Positions 8,192 to 15,509 of a DNA stretch of 19,169 nucleotides are shown one piece after another. Position 1 is the first letter of the stretch. Each line of letters starts with the position of its first letter. Under the pieces are notes generated by a model. The model had not been told where the DNA came from and searched no databases. It saw only the letters and a program-made list of their open reading frames with translations. This DNA is from Candidatus Bathyarchaeota archaeon (lineage in GTDB: Archaea > Thermoproteota > Bathyarchaeia > TCS64). Position numbers and translations under genes: made by a program. The DNA lies in the NCBI GenBank assembly GCA_016934355.1, contig JAFGTA010000015.1, positions 1 through 19,169 of the forward strand, written 5' to 3'.

Positions 8192-8482
8192 CTAGAAGAT
8201 GGATCTCTCGCCTGTCTTCCTCGCCAGTTTACCTCTCAGCCTTATCTCGTCTTTGAGTATGTCCTCCGGGTTGGAGTCGTCTCGGGTCTTACGTTTGACG
8301 GTGAGGCCACAAAACCCGCTGTCCAGTAGCTGGCGTTGAACGCATACCGCGTACGTGCAGCCCTTTGGATCGCATGGCTCACTCGTCCAGTTACACCAAG
8401 AAGTCTTTCCCCTGAAGGTTAACGCCCTTTTTGTGCACTTGAAGCTTCGGCATTTCGAGTAACATTCTTTTGCAACGGACAA
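8192..8482 (-). CDS. Small eight-cysteine protein, likely metal-binding
   Basis: This 96-residue protein has no family name I can give. Eight cysteines lie in the first 58 residues (C7, C11, C16, C30, C37, C42, C47, C58), enough for two zinc sites or an iron-sulphur cluster. The C-terminal third is cysteine-free and highly charged (KRKTRDDSNPED, then basic and acidic residues), suggesting nucleic-acid or protein contact. The start is a TTG about 22 nt from a TATA-like element, so the transcript is probably leaderless. It is the first gene of a pair with the Trm5-like methyltransferase, which makes an RNA-linked role reasonable but unproven. Confidence 0.75.
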   Translation of the reverse strand: MSVAKECYSKCRSFKCTKRALTFRGKTSWCNWTSEPCDPKGCTYAVCVQRQLLDSGFCGLTVKRKTRDDSNPEDILKDEIRLRGKLARKTGERSIF

Positions 8483-8499
8483 AATGCTAAACTCCCAAA

Positions 8500-8507
8500 A
8501 ATATTAT
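8500..8507 (-). promoter_or_regulatory. TATA box for the eight-cysteine/methyltransferase operon
   Basis: The minus strand reads ATAATATT, centred about 22 nt upstream of the TTG start at 8482. This agrees with a leaderless transcript. Confidence 0.45.
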
Positions 8508-8712
8508 CTGGTTCTTGTTATCGTATCGACTAGATCAATTTAAACTTTATTAAACATATATCGCTGTTACAAACTTCATATATGTTTTAATATGCTGGTT
8601 GATTTCGTCATTATCCAGTTTTTCAATAATAGAAGCTAATTTAGTATATATTATATTTACATCGTTGCCGGCTGTGAAGTGATTACTATCCTCGATTGCA
8701 AAACCAGAAACC

Positions 8713-8720
8713 TTTAAAAT
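8713..8720 (+). promoter_or_regulatory. BRE/TATA promoter of the response-regulator operon
   Basis: The TTTAAAAT element is preceded directly by GAAACC, a good TFB-recognition element. Initiation near 8743 gives a leader of about 27 nt containing AGGGAGA (8756-8762), a ribosome site 7 nt before the GTG start. Confidence 0.6.
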
Positions 8721-8769
8721 ATCGGTCAAGGGGAGACTCTCAGTTCAGTGGATACAGGGAGAATTCTTA

Positions 8770-9234
8770 GTGACTGAAACGGAAAGTATACTGATCGTGG
8801 ACGACGACGAGATGATACTCGAGTCTCTGGTTAGCATACTGGATAGCGAGGGCTATGATACACAGGTCGCGAAAACAGGCAGAGAGGCGATCGAGAAGAC
8901 GGATAAGGAGTTCTTCAACGCGGTCCTGATAGACATACGGCTACCGGACATGACTGGGATCGAGCTTCTATCGCGTATAAGGGAGACGAAGCCCAAGATG
9001 AAGAAGCTCATCCTCACGGGTTTTCCTGACGCCCCCACAGCGATAGAGGCAGTGAACCAGAGAGCCGACGCTTATCTCGTGAAGCCTTTCAACCCTGAGC
9101 AGCTGCTGGATCTCCTCGAGGAGAACCTTAAGCAACAGAAAGACGAGTTAAAGTACACTCAGGAAAAGGTTCTGGAATACATCAAGACGAGAGTGCAGCA
9201 GCTGGATAACGCTAAGAAGACCGAGTTCTTTTAG
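8770..9234 (+). CDS. Single-domain response regulator (REC) with coiled-coil tail
   Basis: This is a receiver domain of two-component signalling. Key residues are present: acidic pocket D11/D12, phospho-acceptor D55 in LIDIRLPD, switch threonine T83 in LTGFPD, and lysine K105 in KPF. Residues 1-120 form the receiver. Residues 118-150 are charged and helical, probably coiled coil, with no DNA-binding output domain. At 154 residues it must act through a partner. The GTG start has a clear ribosome site and promoter upstream. Its TAG stop shares one base with the GTG start of the next gene, so the pair is translationally coupled. No histidine kinase lies in the window. Family assignment is firm; the target is unknown. 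Confidence 0.93.
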   Translation: MTETESILIVDDDEMILESLVSILDSEGYDTQVAKTGREAIEKTDKEFFNAVLIDIRLPDMTGIELLSRIRETKPKMKKLILTGFPDAPTAIEAVNQRADAYLVKPFNPEQLLDLLEENLKQQKDELKYTQEKVLEYIKTRVQQLDNAKKTEFF

Positions 9235-9593
9235 TGAGGTGTTCAAGGGTAGCGACTGAAATAATACAGTTTAGCAACGAGGACTCCCTTGAAGACAGTA
9301 ACCGTAGATCGGAGTTTAATGACAAGCTTGTCGAGTCTATAGAAGAGGTGCTCAACTTCAGCCGCGTCGTCCTCAATTTTCTGGAGCTCAACACCCCTTT
9401 CAGGCGGGGTGAGATCGTTAAAGACCCGATAGTGTTCTCCAGTGAGCTGGAGGACCTGTTCGGAGCCAGCGCCAACGACATCGAGGATCTTATCATCGAG
9501 AAGTTTTACTCGAAGATTAGGATCAAGTACGTGCGTGATAGAAGTAAGAATTTCGCCGAGTATGTCAAAGAAGCCATGAAATCATACATATGA
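9234..9593 (+). CDS. Unrecognised 119-residue protein coupled to the response regulator
   Basis: This is a soluble, charged, mainly helical protein by eye, with no cysteine pattern, signal or membrane segment. A central region (LNFLELNTPFRRGEIVKDP and ELEDLFGASANDIEDLI, about 48-85) may be a small helical domain. The GTG start lies in the sequence TAGTG, overlapping the stop of the response regulator, and no better start is seen. The tight coupling suggests it works with the receiver protein, perhaps as its output partner. I do not recognise the family. Confidence 0.7.
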   Translation: MRCSRVATEIIQFSNEDSLEDSNRRSEFNDKLVESIEEVLNFSRVVLNFLELNTPFRRGEIVKDPIVFSSELEDLFGASANDIEDLIIEKFYSKIRIKYVRDRSKNFAEYVKEAMKSYI

Positions 9594-9647
9594 ATGCACT
9601 TATTTTAGAGTCATTTATTATCCGAATAGCGTGTTGACGCCAGATTA

Positions 9648-9693
9648 TATAGTAAACATGATAGACTATACGAGAATCCTTTTATACAGTATA
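9648..9693 (+). promoter_or_regulatory. Promoter with palindromes, candidate operator of the RHH/ATPase operon
   Basis: A TATA-like TTTATAC (9681-9687) overlaps a perfect odd palindrome TATACAGTATA (9683-9693). Just upstream, TATAGT (9648-9653) and ACTATA (9665-9670) form an inverted repeat with an 11-nt spacer. Ribbon-helix-helix proteins typically bind such short AT-rich dyads, and the next gene encodes one, so autoregulation is plausible. AT-rich DNA yields such dyads by chance, so this is moderate evidence. Confidence 0.4.
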
Positions 9694-9766
9694 TTTGTAA
9701 AAACCCACGACGAGTACGTAGAAGCAGAATTAACGTGCTCTATAATTGGATGAAGGAAAAATCACG

Positions 9767-9982
9767 ATGCCACAGAAAACAGGTACCCCGAAGAACGTGC
9801 TCTTGGCGACTAGAGTCACGCCCAGGATTCGTGACATAGTTGTTCAGATGGCTCACCGGGAAGGCTTGAATGTGTCGGAGTGGCTCAGAAACCTGATCAT
9901 CAGTGAGCTTAAAAGAAACGAGGCGCTACCCAATGTAATACGAGCCCCCAACTTCAGGCTGGAGCTAGACGAAGATGAGTGA
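9767..9982 (+). CDS. Ribbon-helix-helix (CopG-like) DNA-binding protein
   Basis: This short DNA-binding protein has the ribbon-helix-helix pattern: a strand LLATRVTP, helix A (RIRDIVVQMAHREG), a turn, and helix B (NVSEWLRNLIISELKR). I choose the ATG at 9767 (71 residues) over an in-frame TTG at 9746, because a GAAGGA ribosome site (9752-9757) lies 9 nt before the ATG and inside the longer form. Its stop overlaps the start of the RecA/KaiC-like ATPase (ATGAGTGA), so the two are co-translated. Likely targets are its own promoter palindromes and possibly the surface genes next door; that last point is inference from position. Confidence 0.88.
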   Translation: MPQKTGTPKNVLLATRVTPRIRDIVVQMAHREGLNVSEWLRNLIISELKRNEALPNVIRAPNFRLELDEDE

Positions 9983-10652
9983 ACGAATATCCACAGGTAA
10001 CAGCGAGCTCGATACTCTACTGGACGGCGGGTTCCTCCGCAACTGCATGATTCTCCTCGCAGGTAACCCCGGCGCAGGGAAGACGATCCTGTCATCCAAC
10101 TTCATATACAGCGGAGCCGTCATGGACGATGAGCCCGGCGTCTACGCGTGTTTCGCCGAGACTAGGAAGCGGCTCATCCAGGACATGAAGAAGTTCGGGA
10201 TAGACTTCGAGCCCCTCATGAGGAGGAACAAGATCGAGGTGCTGGACCTCTCCATCGGGAGCGAGACTGAGGTGCAGTCGGCCCTCAACCAGATATTCGA
10301 GTCGATCACTACGCTGAAGGCAAAGAGGCTGGTAGTAGACTCTATCGCGGCGATGGCGATGGGGCTAGAGACAGAGTTCGAGAAGAGGCACCTAATTAGG
10401 CTCCTGTATCGGCTCATAATCAAGACCGGCTGCACCACGGTGGCCATCACGGACATCCCGTGGAACAGCGACAGGATAGGCGAGAGCATCGAGGAGTTCG
10501 TCGCAGACGGCATCATACTAATGGAGCACCACTACGACGACGCGGGAAACCTAACCAGGCACCTCAGAGTGACGAAGATGAGGGGCACGAACCACTCACG
10601 GAAGACCCACTTCTACACGATAAACGAGAAAGGGCTCGCCATAAAGATCTAG
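9975..10652 (+). CDS. RecA-superfamily signalling ATPase (KaiC/RAD55-like)
   Basis: This 225-residue single-domain ATPase is of the KaiC-like group widespread in archaea. The N-terminus RISTGNSELDTLLDGGF is typical. Walker A is GNPGAGKT (30-37), and the Walker B strand RLVVDSIAAM places D122. The position of the KaiC catalytic glutamate pair reads A61-E62, so one acid is kept. It lacks a second KaiC domain, zinc finger or membrane part. Relatives act as regulators in signal transduction or motility (ArlH is one branch), but this protein is not clearly ArlH. It is coupled to the ribbon-helix-helix gene by an 8-nt overlap. Its TAG stop overlaps the TAG stop of the convergent 600-residue surface protein through a shared CTAG. 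Confidence 0.9.
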   Translation: MSERISTGNSELDTLLDGGFLRNCMILLAGNPGAGKTILSSNFIYSGAVMDDEPGVYACFAETRKRLIQDMKKFGIDFEPLMRRNKIEVLDLSIGSETEVQSALNQIFESITTLKAKRLVVDSIAAMAMGLETEFEKRHLIRLLYRLIIKTGCTTVAITDIPWNSDRIGESIEEFVADGIILMEHHYDDAGNLTRHLRVTKMRGTNHSRKTHFYTINEKGLAIKI

Positions 10653-12451
10653 GGGTATATTTCGAGGCTCTCCGTCTCGTCCCGCTTGTTTCTTCGGTGC
10701 TTGATGTAGACGTACGCGCCGAGCCCTAATGCAATTATCAGCGCCCCGACTATCAAGATGGTGAACACATTCAGCTTAAAGCCCAGTATGGACACAGTGA
10801 GTTCCTGCCTCTCGGTTTGCGTCGTTATCTTGATGTTCGTCTGAGCAGACTCCTTCATGTAGCCTAGCTTGGTTACCTGGGCCTTCAGATTCATCTGGTC
10901 ATAGGTCTGGACAATCTGTGCGGTGGCTATACCATGCTCGTCTGTCTCGGTAACCTCTGATTTGACGACGCCGCCGAGCGCGTTCCACTTCACCTCAGCT
11001 CCCTGTACAGGTAGGCCATAACTCGTGACGTTAACCTGCGCGGTGAAGGTCTGGTTGACCTGCAAGTTCTTGGGGGTCGTGAGAGTCACGTTCATCTGGA
11101 GCTTCAGCGTCTCCACAGTTGTCTCAGATGGTTCGAGCCCTTGAGTCGCGACGACTATAGTGGTCTCGCCGATCCGAGAGGTGGAGGTGAATGCGACAGA
11201 CGTGTAACTTTGTCCCTTGGGTATCGTGGCTGATGCCGGTACGTCTCCGACGAGGGACGAGGAGCTTGACAGGAACAGCGGCAGGTCATGGTCCGCCTTG
11301 ATGGGGTAGCCTTCTTCGTCCTGCACCTGGACTGTGATGATGTCGCTGGTAGAGCTGTCGGCGATGATCTTGTTGGGCACCGTGTAGATCTCAAGTATCT
11401 TGGGTAAGGCTCCCTGCACTGTGAGGAGCCCCTGGTGTGGGTACAGGCTGGGGCTTGAAGCTGCTATGGTTGTCACGCCGTTCACGTAGCGTGTCTTCAC
11501 GGAGGCTGTGGCGTGGTATCGCCCGGCAGGGATAATAAGGGTCTGGGTCACCGTGGCTATGTTGAGGTTCGAGGATGTCAGAGCAACTACGGTGTCGGAG
11601 TCCGCCTTCGCCGGGTTCTCCTCCGAGTCTACCAGTTGAACCGTTACTATCTCGTGGGTCTCTTGGTCTGGCTGGACCACGCTTGGCCCAAAGTAGAGCC
11701 TTAATCCATATGCCTTTCTGGTCACACTGGTCGTTGTGACGATTCCGCTCCCTGGTTCAAAGTTGGGGGCTTGGGCGAAGATCGTTGCCTCGCTGGGGGT
11801 TACGCTGTTGATGGTGAAGGGTACCTCGACGTAGTTTGTGCCCTTCTGGATTGTGACGGAGTTTTTGAGTGTTAGGACCGTGTGATTGGATGAGGAGAGG
11901 ACTATGTCGATGTCCTGTAGGGTGTTATAAGGGTCACCGTTGAGGTCCAGTATCTGGATGACGGCTCGTCCCTGGACGCCTCTGACTGCTGGCATCTCAT
12001 CCGGTACGGCGTAGACCATGAGCTGGGCGTCATAGTCTGACTTTATGACCTGAATCACGGATTCGTCTGTCTTGAAGCCAGCGGCGGAGGCTGTGACGAC
12101 GGATATTCCGGAGTTGTATGAGGTATTGAACTCGGCTCTAGTGAACGACTTACCGGCCAGGAGGATTACCTCGCTCTCCACTAGAACGATGTCGAGGTTG
12201 GATGACGTGAGGTGGATGATGATGTCTTGGGGCGCTATGTAGGGGTAGCCGTTTCCTGTTTCAAGCTGGATTATCATTATCTCGTGGGTCTCCCCGTCCG
12301 CGTTGATAATGGGCGGCGTGATCTCTAGGTCAATAACTGGTGAATAGGGATCTGCGATTGCGGCGTGTGGAGACGCGATAGCAATCACTGAGAGTGTTAT
12401 GAGCAGGGTGATCCAGATTTCTTTTTTTGAGGGATTAGTCATTGGGGCCAC
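10649..12451 (-). CDS. Anchored surface protein with tandem Ig-like repeats
   Basis: This 600-residue exported protein has a signal peptide (hydrophobic 13-30, probable cleavage after AIA at 31-33) and a C-terminal membrane anchor (about 560-583) followed by a basic stop-transfer stretch KHRRNKR. Between them are four beta-sandwich repeats of about 100 residues (38-136, 142-242, 247-345, 351-448), sharing phrases such as LTSSNLDI, LSSSNHTV, LTSSNLNI and LSSSSS, plus a fifth invasin-like Ig domain (452-545). NxS/T glycosylation sites are present. The start is GTG at 12451, just after an in-frame TGA; an ATG three codons on is possible. It lies 14 nt downstream of the four-cysteine gene and is the last gene of the signal-peptidase operon. 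Its role as scaffold, adhesin or fibre anchor is inferred from architecture. Confidence 0.88.
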   Translation of the reverse strand: MAPMTNPSKKEIWITLLITLSVIAIASPHAAIADPYSPVIDLEITPPIINADGETHEIMIIQLETGNGYPYIAPQDIIIHLTSSNLDIVLVESEVILLAGKSFTRAEFNTSYNSGISVVTASAAGFKTDESVIQVIKSDYDAQLMVYAVPDEMPAVRGVQGRAVIQILDLNGDPYNTLQDIDIVLSSSNHTVLTLKNSVTIQKGTNYVEVPFTINSVTPSEATIFAQAPNFEPGSGIVTTTSVTRKAYGLRLYFGPSVVQPDQETHEIVTVQLVDSEENPAKADSDTVVALTSSNLNIATVTQTLIIPAGRYHATASVKTRYVNGVTTIAASSPSLYPHQGLLTVQGALPKILEIYTVPNKIIADSSTSDIITVQVQDEEGYPIKADHDLPLFLSSSSSLVGDVPASATIPKGQSYTSVAFTSTSRIGETTIVVATQGLEPSETTVETLKLQMNVTLTTPKNLQVNQTFTAQVNVTSYGLPVQGAEVKWNALGGVVKSEVTETDEHGIATAQIVQTYDQMNLKAQVTKLGYMKESAQTNIKITTQTERQELTVSILGFKLNVFTILIVGALIIALGLGAYVYIKHRRNKRDETESLEIYP

Positions 12452-12465
12452 AGTTTTTCATCTCT

Positions 12466-13305
12466 TCAGGGTAGCTCCTGAGAAATATTTTGTTTGTTTA
12501 AAGCCGCTGATAGGGTCCTAAGGAACTCGTTGAAGTCCTCGGTCTCAGATAGCAGCTCTGTGAGGTAGTTGATCTCTTCCTCGTAGTCCTCTACGCTCTC
12601 GTCGCCCTCCAGCACCATGCACAGTATCTTGTTTCGCTTCCTGCCGAGTAGCCCGAGTTTCGTCCCGTTGAACTGGATGAGCATCCGTTTGTCCTCTCCC
12701 ATATCCTCGTAGACTCCCAAAATAGACCTGATGTTTGCCTTGGAGAGAACTGTTGGGAGCTCTCTGTTCCCAGAAATCTTGGTGACGTTGACGCCTACCT
12801 GTTTCGGCTCCAGAAGCAGGAGCGGGAGCACACGCTTGAATGGTTTGAAGTCCACGCCGGACGATATCTCTAGGCTCTCGTCTAGGCTGATCAGCTCCAT
12901 CTCGTATTCTGGCAGGTTGATCGACTTATCTTTAGCCATCTGGTTCACAAGACCCCGCCGGCGCCTGACGTACTCCTCGGCGTCTATGCCGTCATTAATG
13001 AACATGGCGTCGAGCCGGTGAATACGGCTGTAGGTCTCCTTGAGGTCGACGGCTCTGCTCGGAGCCGATAGCTCTATGATCGGCGGGGCTTGGCCCTGCT
13101 GAGTCTGGGCCGATGCCTGGATGGTTTGGATCGGCCTCTGGATCGTTATCGCCTCCGGGACAACCTGGGCGCCTGTGAGTGCCTGTATCTCGGCGCTGGT
13201 CTTCCACGCGTTTATGCATAGTCTGCAGACGTCTAGGGGGATTTCATCTACGTCTACAGGGCATCGCCTTGTCTCTATGAACGCGCATCTCCTGACTTTA
13301 TTCAA
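12466..13305 (-). CDS. Four-cysteine cytoplasmic protein in the export operon
   Basis: This 279-residue protein is not one I can name. An N-terminal cluster C7-x7-C15-x11-C27-x2-C30 probably binds zinc. A flexible Ala/Gln/Pro-rich linker (about 41-85) follows, then a helical segment (about 88-135), and a C-terminal alpha/beta domain (about 155-279) containing MLIQFNGTKLGLLGRKRNKI, which could be a longin- or roadblock-like fold. There is no signal peptide or membrane helix, so it should stay in the cytoplasm. The start is TTG at 13303-13305, overlapping the stop of the signal peptidase gene by 8 nt. Placement between a signal peptidase and a surface protein suggests a regulatory or targeting role in export, which is inference. 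Confidence 0.8.
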   Translation of the reverse strand: MNKVRRCAFIETRRCPVDVDEIPLDVCRLCINAWKTSAEIQALTGAQVVPEAITIQRPIQTIQASAQTQQGQAPPIIELSAPSRAVDLKETYSRIHRLDAMFINDGIDAEEYVRRRRGLVNQMAKDKSINLPEYEMELISLDESLEISSGVDFKPFKRVLPLLLLEPKQVGVNVTKISGNRELPTVLSKANIRSILGVYEDMGEDKRMLIQFNGTKLGLLGRKRNKILCMVLEGDESVEDYEEEINYLTELLSETEDFNEFLRTLSAALNKQNISQELP

Positions 13306-14167
13306 TCTTTTTTCCTCCGAGGCTCTGCATGATGTTTGGCCAGAACAGGTAGAGAACCAGTACGGCGCTTAGGGTCGCGAGGCCGGCTGGGCTCTGCATC
13401 CAGATGAAGTAGCTGCCCAGTCCCTTCACGAGGGCTGTCTGCCTCCCGACTATGTCGCCGCTTTTAACTGTCCATGGGTCAACGGACGGGTTGTTGTCGC
13501 CCTTGGTCTTGAAGTATGTCTCGTCCAGGTCGTAGCTTTTCTCGGCGATTCTGTGGGTGATCAGCACACCCGAGATGTAGTCCGAGGGAGGCCTGAACGT
13601 GATGACGTCACCCACTTGGAGGTCTGATGCAGCCACGCCCTTGACGTATATGAGGTCGCCGGGGTGTAGAGTCGGCTGCATGCTCCCTGTGGTCACCACC
13701 ATGAAAGGCGTCCAGTTGTTGCTGATGAAAGCCACCCCCATATAGGTCTCCACTATAAGGGCGACCAGCATAACCGTCTTGATGGTGTCGATCATCTGAT
13801 CGTATGAGAGGCCGAGCCTCTCGCTGAAAGGCGTCGGCGTCTCCAACTCGAACTCGGGTTCACGACGTTCGCCGAAGAAGCCGAACGAGTCGTCCATCTG
13901 GGGGCCTTGGCTCTCTATGCTCAGGACCCTGCCTTCACCGTTACGAACCATTACGAGCTTGGGATCCTGTTTAGCAGCTTCACTAAAACTTGTGATTGCG
14001 TCGATGCCGAGATAGAACAGTCCCCCGACTATGGCGCCGTTGAGCCCGATAAACGGTACCATCTGCATGACTGGTAGGTTTCCGCGGAAGATCATCAGAG
14101 CCATGAAGCTGGCTACCGTTGTAGCGCTAGCTAGGCTCACGACGCTGAATACCTTCGCGGAGTTCAT
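13298..14167 (-). CDS. sec11: Sec11/SipW-type signal peptidase I with N-terminal membrane extension
   Basis: This membrane protease removes signal peptides from secreted proteins on the outer face of the membrane. The ER-type catalytic set is complete: S162 in TGSMQPTL, H205 in ITHRI, D224 in KGDNN and D230, with spacings very close to yeast Sec11. At 289 residues it is longer than usual for archaeal enzymes. Two extra helices (about 6-28 and 37-58) and a charged cytoplasmic linker (about 62-125) precede the usual anchor helix (128-150), and a final helix follows (261-280). The ATG is preceded by GGTGATGAG. It lies 26 nt after a small secreted protein gene and overlaps the four-cysteine gene, so it appears dedicated to this cluster. 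All archaeal signal peptidases are ER-type, so the type alone does not prove a SipW role. Confidence 0.94.
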   Translation of the reverse strand: MNSAKVFSVVSLASATTVASFMALMIFRGNLPVMQMVPFIGLNGAIVGGLFYLGIDAITSFSEAAKQDPKLVMVRNGEGRVLSIESQGPQMDDSFGFFGERREPEFELETPTPFSERLGLSYDQMIDTIKTVMLVALIVETYMGVAFISNNWTPFMVVTTGSMQPTLHPGDLIYVKGVAASDLQVGDVITFRPPSDYISGVLITHRIAEKSYDLDETYFKTKGDNNPSVDPWTVKSGDIVGRQTALVKGLGSYFIWMQSPAGLATLSAVLVLYLFWPNIMQSLGGKKIE

Positions 14168-14193
14168 CTCATCACCGTGAAATAAGGGTGTGT

Positions 14194-14655
14194 CTAGGCG
14201 TCCGATACGAGTATCATCAGCCCATCTACTTCAGAGTACACGTCGACCAGGTCAATCGTCACAGTGAATGAGGCAGACGCCCCTGACAGGGTCTCGGAGT
14301 ACTCGATGTACCCGCTTGAGGCCTGTGTGGCGTCGTCGGGTGTAGGGTCGATGGATGCGCCTGATAGGTCTTTCAGGCCGTCTCCGTCGCCGTCATCGTT
14401 GTCCGAGTCCTCGAACTCTAGGCCGATGTCGTAGGAGTTGCCGCTGGTGCCGCTTAGCGTGTATTTTAAGATCAGCCTGTCGCCTCCTTTGCTTGGCCTG
14501 ATCTTCACGTTTGTGATCGTGGCGTCGGTTCCCTCCGTCGATATTGTGTATGCCTCCGGGGCCTCGGCCGTGGTCTCGTTTAACTGGAAAGCCATGGTGG
14601 TCATAATGCCCAGTCCTAGCATGACGAGTACTGCGAGTATGTATTTACTTTTCAT
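14194..14655 (-). CDS. Small secreted beta-rich protein with acidic calcium-type loop (fibre subunit candidate)
   Basis: This 153-residue exported protein starts MKSKY and has a hydrophobic core at about 5-22 (AVLVMLGLGIMTTMA), giving a Sec signal peptide. The mature part is Ser/Thr/Gly-rich with alternating beta-strand pattern and no membrane anchor. Residues 83-96 (DSDNDDGDGDGLKD) resemble the DxDxDG calcium loops of thrombospondin type 3 or EF-hand-like repeats. It is the first gene of an operon whose next gene is the signal peptidase, the same pairing as tasA with sipW in Bacillus. Relationship to TasA or archaeal AbpA is inferred from size, signal, beta content and neighbour, not from aligned residues. 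It could instead be an unrelated secreted protein. Confidence 0.85.
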   Translation of the reverse strand: MKSKYILAVLVMLGLGIMTTMAFQLNETTAEAPEAYTISTEGTDATITNVKIRPSKGGDRLILKYTLSGTSGNSYDIGLEFEDSDNDDGDGDGLKDLSGASIDPTPDDATQASSGYIEYSETLSGASASFTVTIDLVDVYSEVDGLMILVSDA

Positions 14656-14690
14656 CTCTTCTCAGGATGATGTGCCGGGTAGTCGTGTTT

Positions 14691-14699
14691 CAATTTAAG
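14691..14699 (-). promoter_or_regulatory. TATA box of the fibre candidate/signal peptidase operon
   Basis: The minus strand reads CTTAAATTG, centred about 40 nt before the ATG at 14655, giving a leader of about 14 nt with GAAGAG before the start codon. Confidence 0.45.
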
Positions 14700-14765
14700 T
14701 CAATTATAACCGTACTCCATGGGTTAAACAGAAGTATACGCATCGTTAACACATGTAGACTGGTG

Positions 14766-14792
14766 AAAAAATTAACATAAAAACATCAAAAA
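14766..14792 (-). terminator. Oligo-T cluster downstream of the 163-residue secreted protein
   Basis: On the minus strand three T runs (5, 4 and 6 long) lie 58-84 nt past the stop at 14850. Such clusters end archaeal transcription. This would insulate the upstream gene from the operon starting at 14655. Confidence 0.4.
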
Positions 14793-14849
14793 CTCCGGTA
14801 GAATGGGGGCTGCGATATACATTATTTATCGATTAATATGATGAGGGAC

Positions 14850-15341
14850 TCAGGAAAGATTTCTTAACTCGATGAAGAACTGCTCGGTCACTGGCACGAT
14901 GTCCTCAAGCTGAATAACCGCTCTTATCTGCTGAGCCCCTGACGGAACATCAGGCCACTTCAAGACGCCCTTCACGAGGTCGCCTGTATCCAACGCCGTA
15001 CTGTTGTTAGGCTGATAACCAACCGCCTGCATCGATAGGGTCCCCTGGCTGGAAGATGCATACACTTTGTCTCCGTTTGCGTCTAGGCAGATAAACTCGA
15101 ATCTCAGGTCTTTCTGGCCGTCGCCGCCTGAGAGGTAGAAGCGAACCGTGAGCTCGTTCTCGGTGTAGTATTTTACGGTCACTTCCTGGAACGTAAAGTC
15201 TGACTGCGTCGCCGAGACCCTGTAGACGCTGATCTTCTCTGGCTCCAAGGTTTGTAGAGGCAGCGAGAGGGTAGTGATTATGCCTATCCCGATTACGAGC
15301 ATTACAGGTATCGCTATGATGAGCGTTCTTGTTCGGTTCAT
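14850..15341 (-). CDS. Small secreted beta-rich protein, second fibre-cluster member
   Basis: This 163-residue exported protein has a signal peptide (MNRTRT then hydrophobic residues about 7-27, IIAIPVMLVIGIGIITTLSL). The mature part alternates hydrophobic and polar residues (EVTVKYYTENELTVRFYLSG, DLRFEFICLDANGDKVY), as expected of a beta-sandwich. It has no C-terminal anchor, so it is released or assembled outside. It does not obviously share mature sequence with its two neighbours, but has the same size and layout. It has its own upstream spacer of 168 bp, and the promoter there is unclear (CATATCTAAT near 15366-15376 is one candidate). Function is unknown; a subunit of a surface fibre is the leading inference from context. 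Confidence 0.83.
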   Translation of the reverse strand: MNRTRTLIIAIPVMLVIGIGIITTLSLPLQTLEPEKISVYRVSATQSDFTFQEVTVKYYTENELTVRFYLSGGDGQKDLRFEFICLDANGDKVYASSSQGTLSMQAVGYQPNNSTALDTGDLVKGVLKWPDVPSGAQQIRAVIQLEDIVPVTEQFFIELRNLS

Positions 15342-15492
15342 CGGCTGTCATACTCTTGGGCATTCAATTAGATATGGTTCTTCCTCGGATACGGCGTGTT
15401 TATCTCGATTAAACATAAGGTTAACACCGGTATATTGACTGTAAATGAGTTACTTTCTTTACATGAACTTGTTAAAAACATTGGGGATAGAT

Positions 15493-15500
15493 AAAAAAAA
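15493..15500 (-). terminator. Oligo-T terminator after the 165-residue secreted protein
   Basis: Eight consecutive T residues on the minus strand begin 10 nt after the TAA stop at 15510. This is a good archaeal intrinsic termination signal and marks that gene as monocistronic. Confidence 0.6.
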
Positions 15501-15509
15501 TTATGGGTT

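Noticed and set aside
15007..15363. Open frame of 118 codons on the minus strand
   Set aside because: It overlaps the 163-residue secreted protein in another frame, lacks a plausible domain and is very rich in Arg and Pro, typical of a shadow frame.
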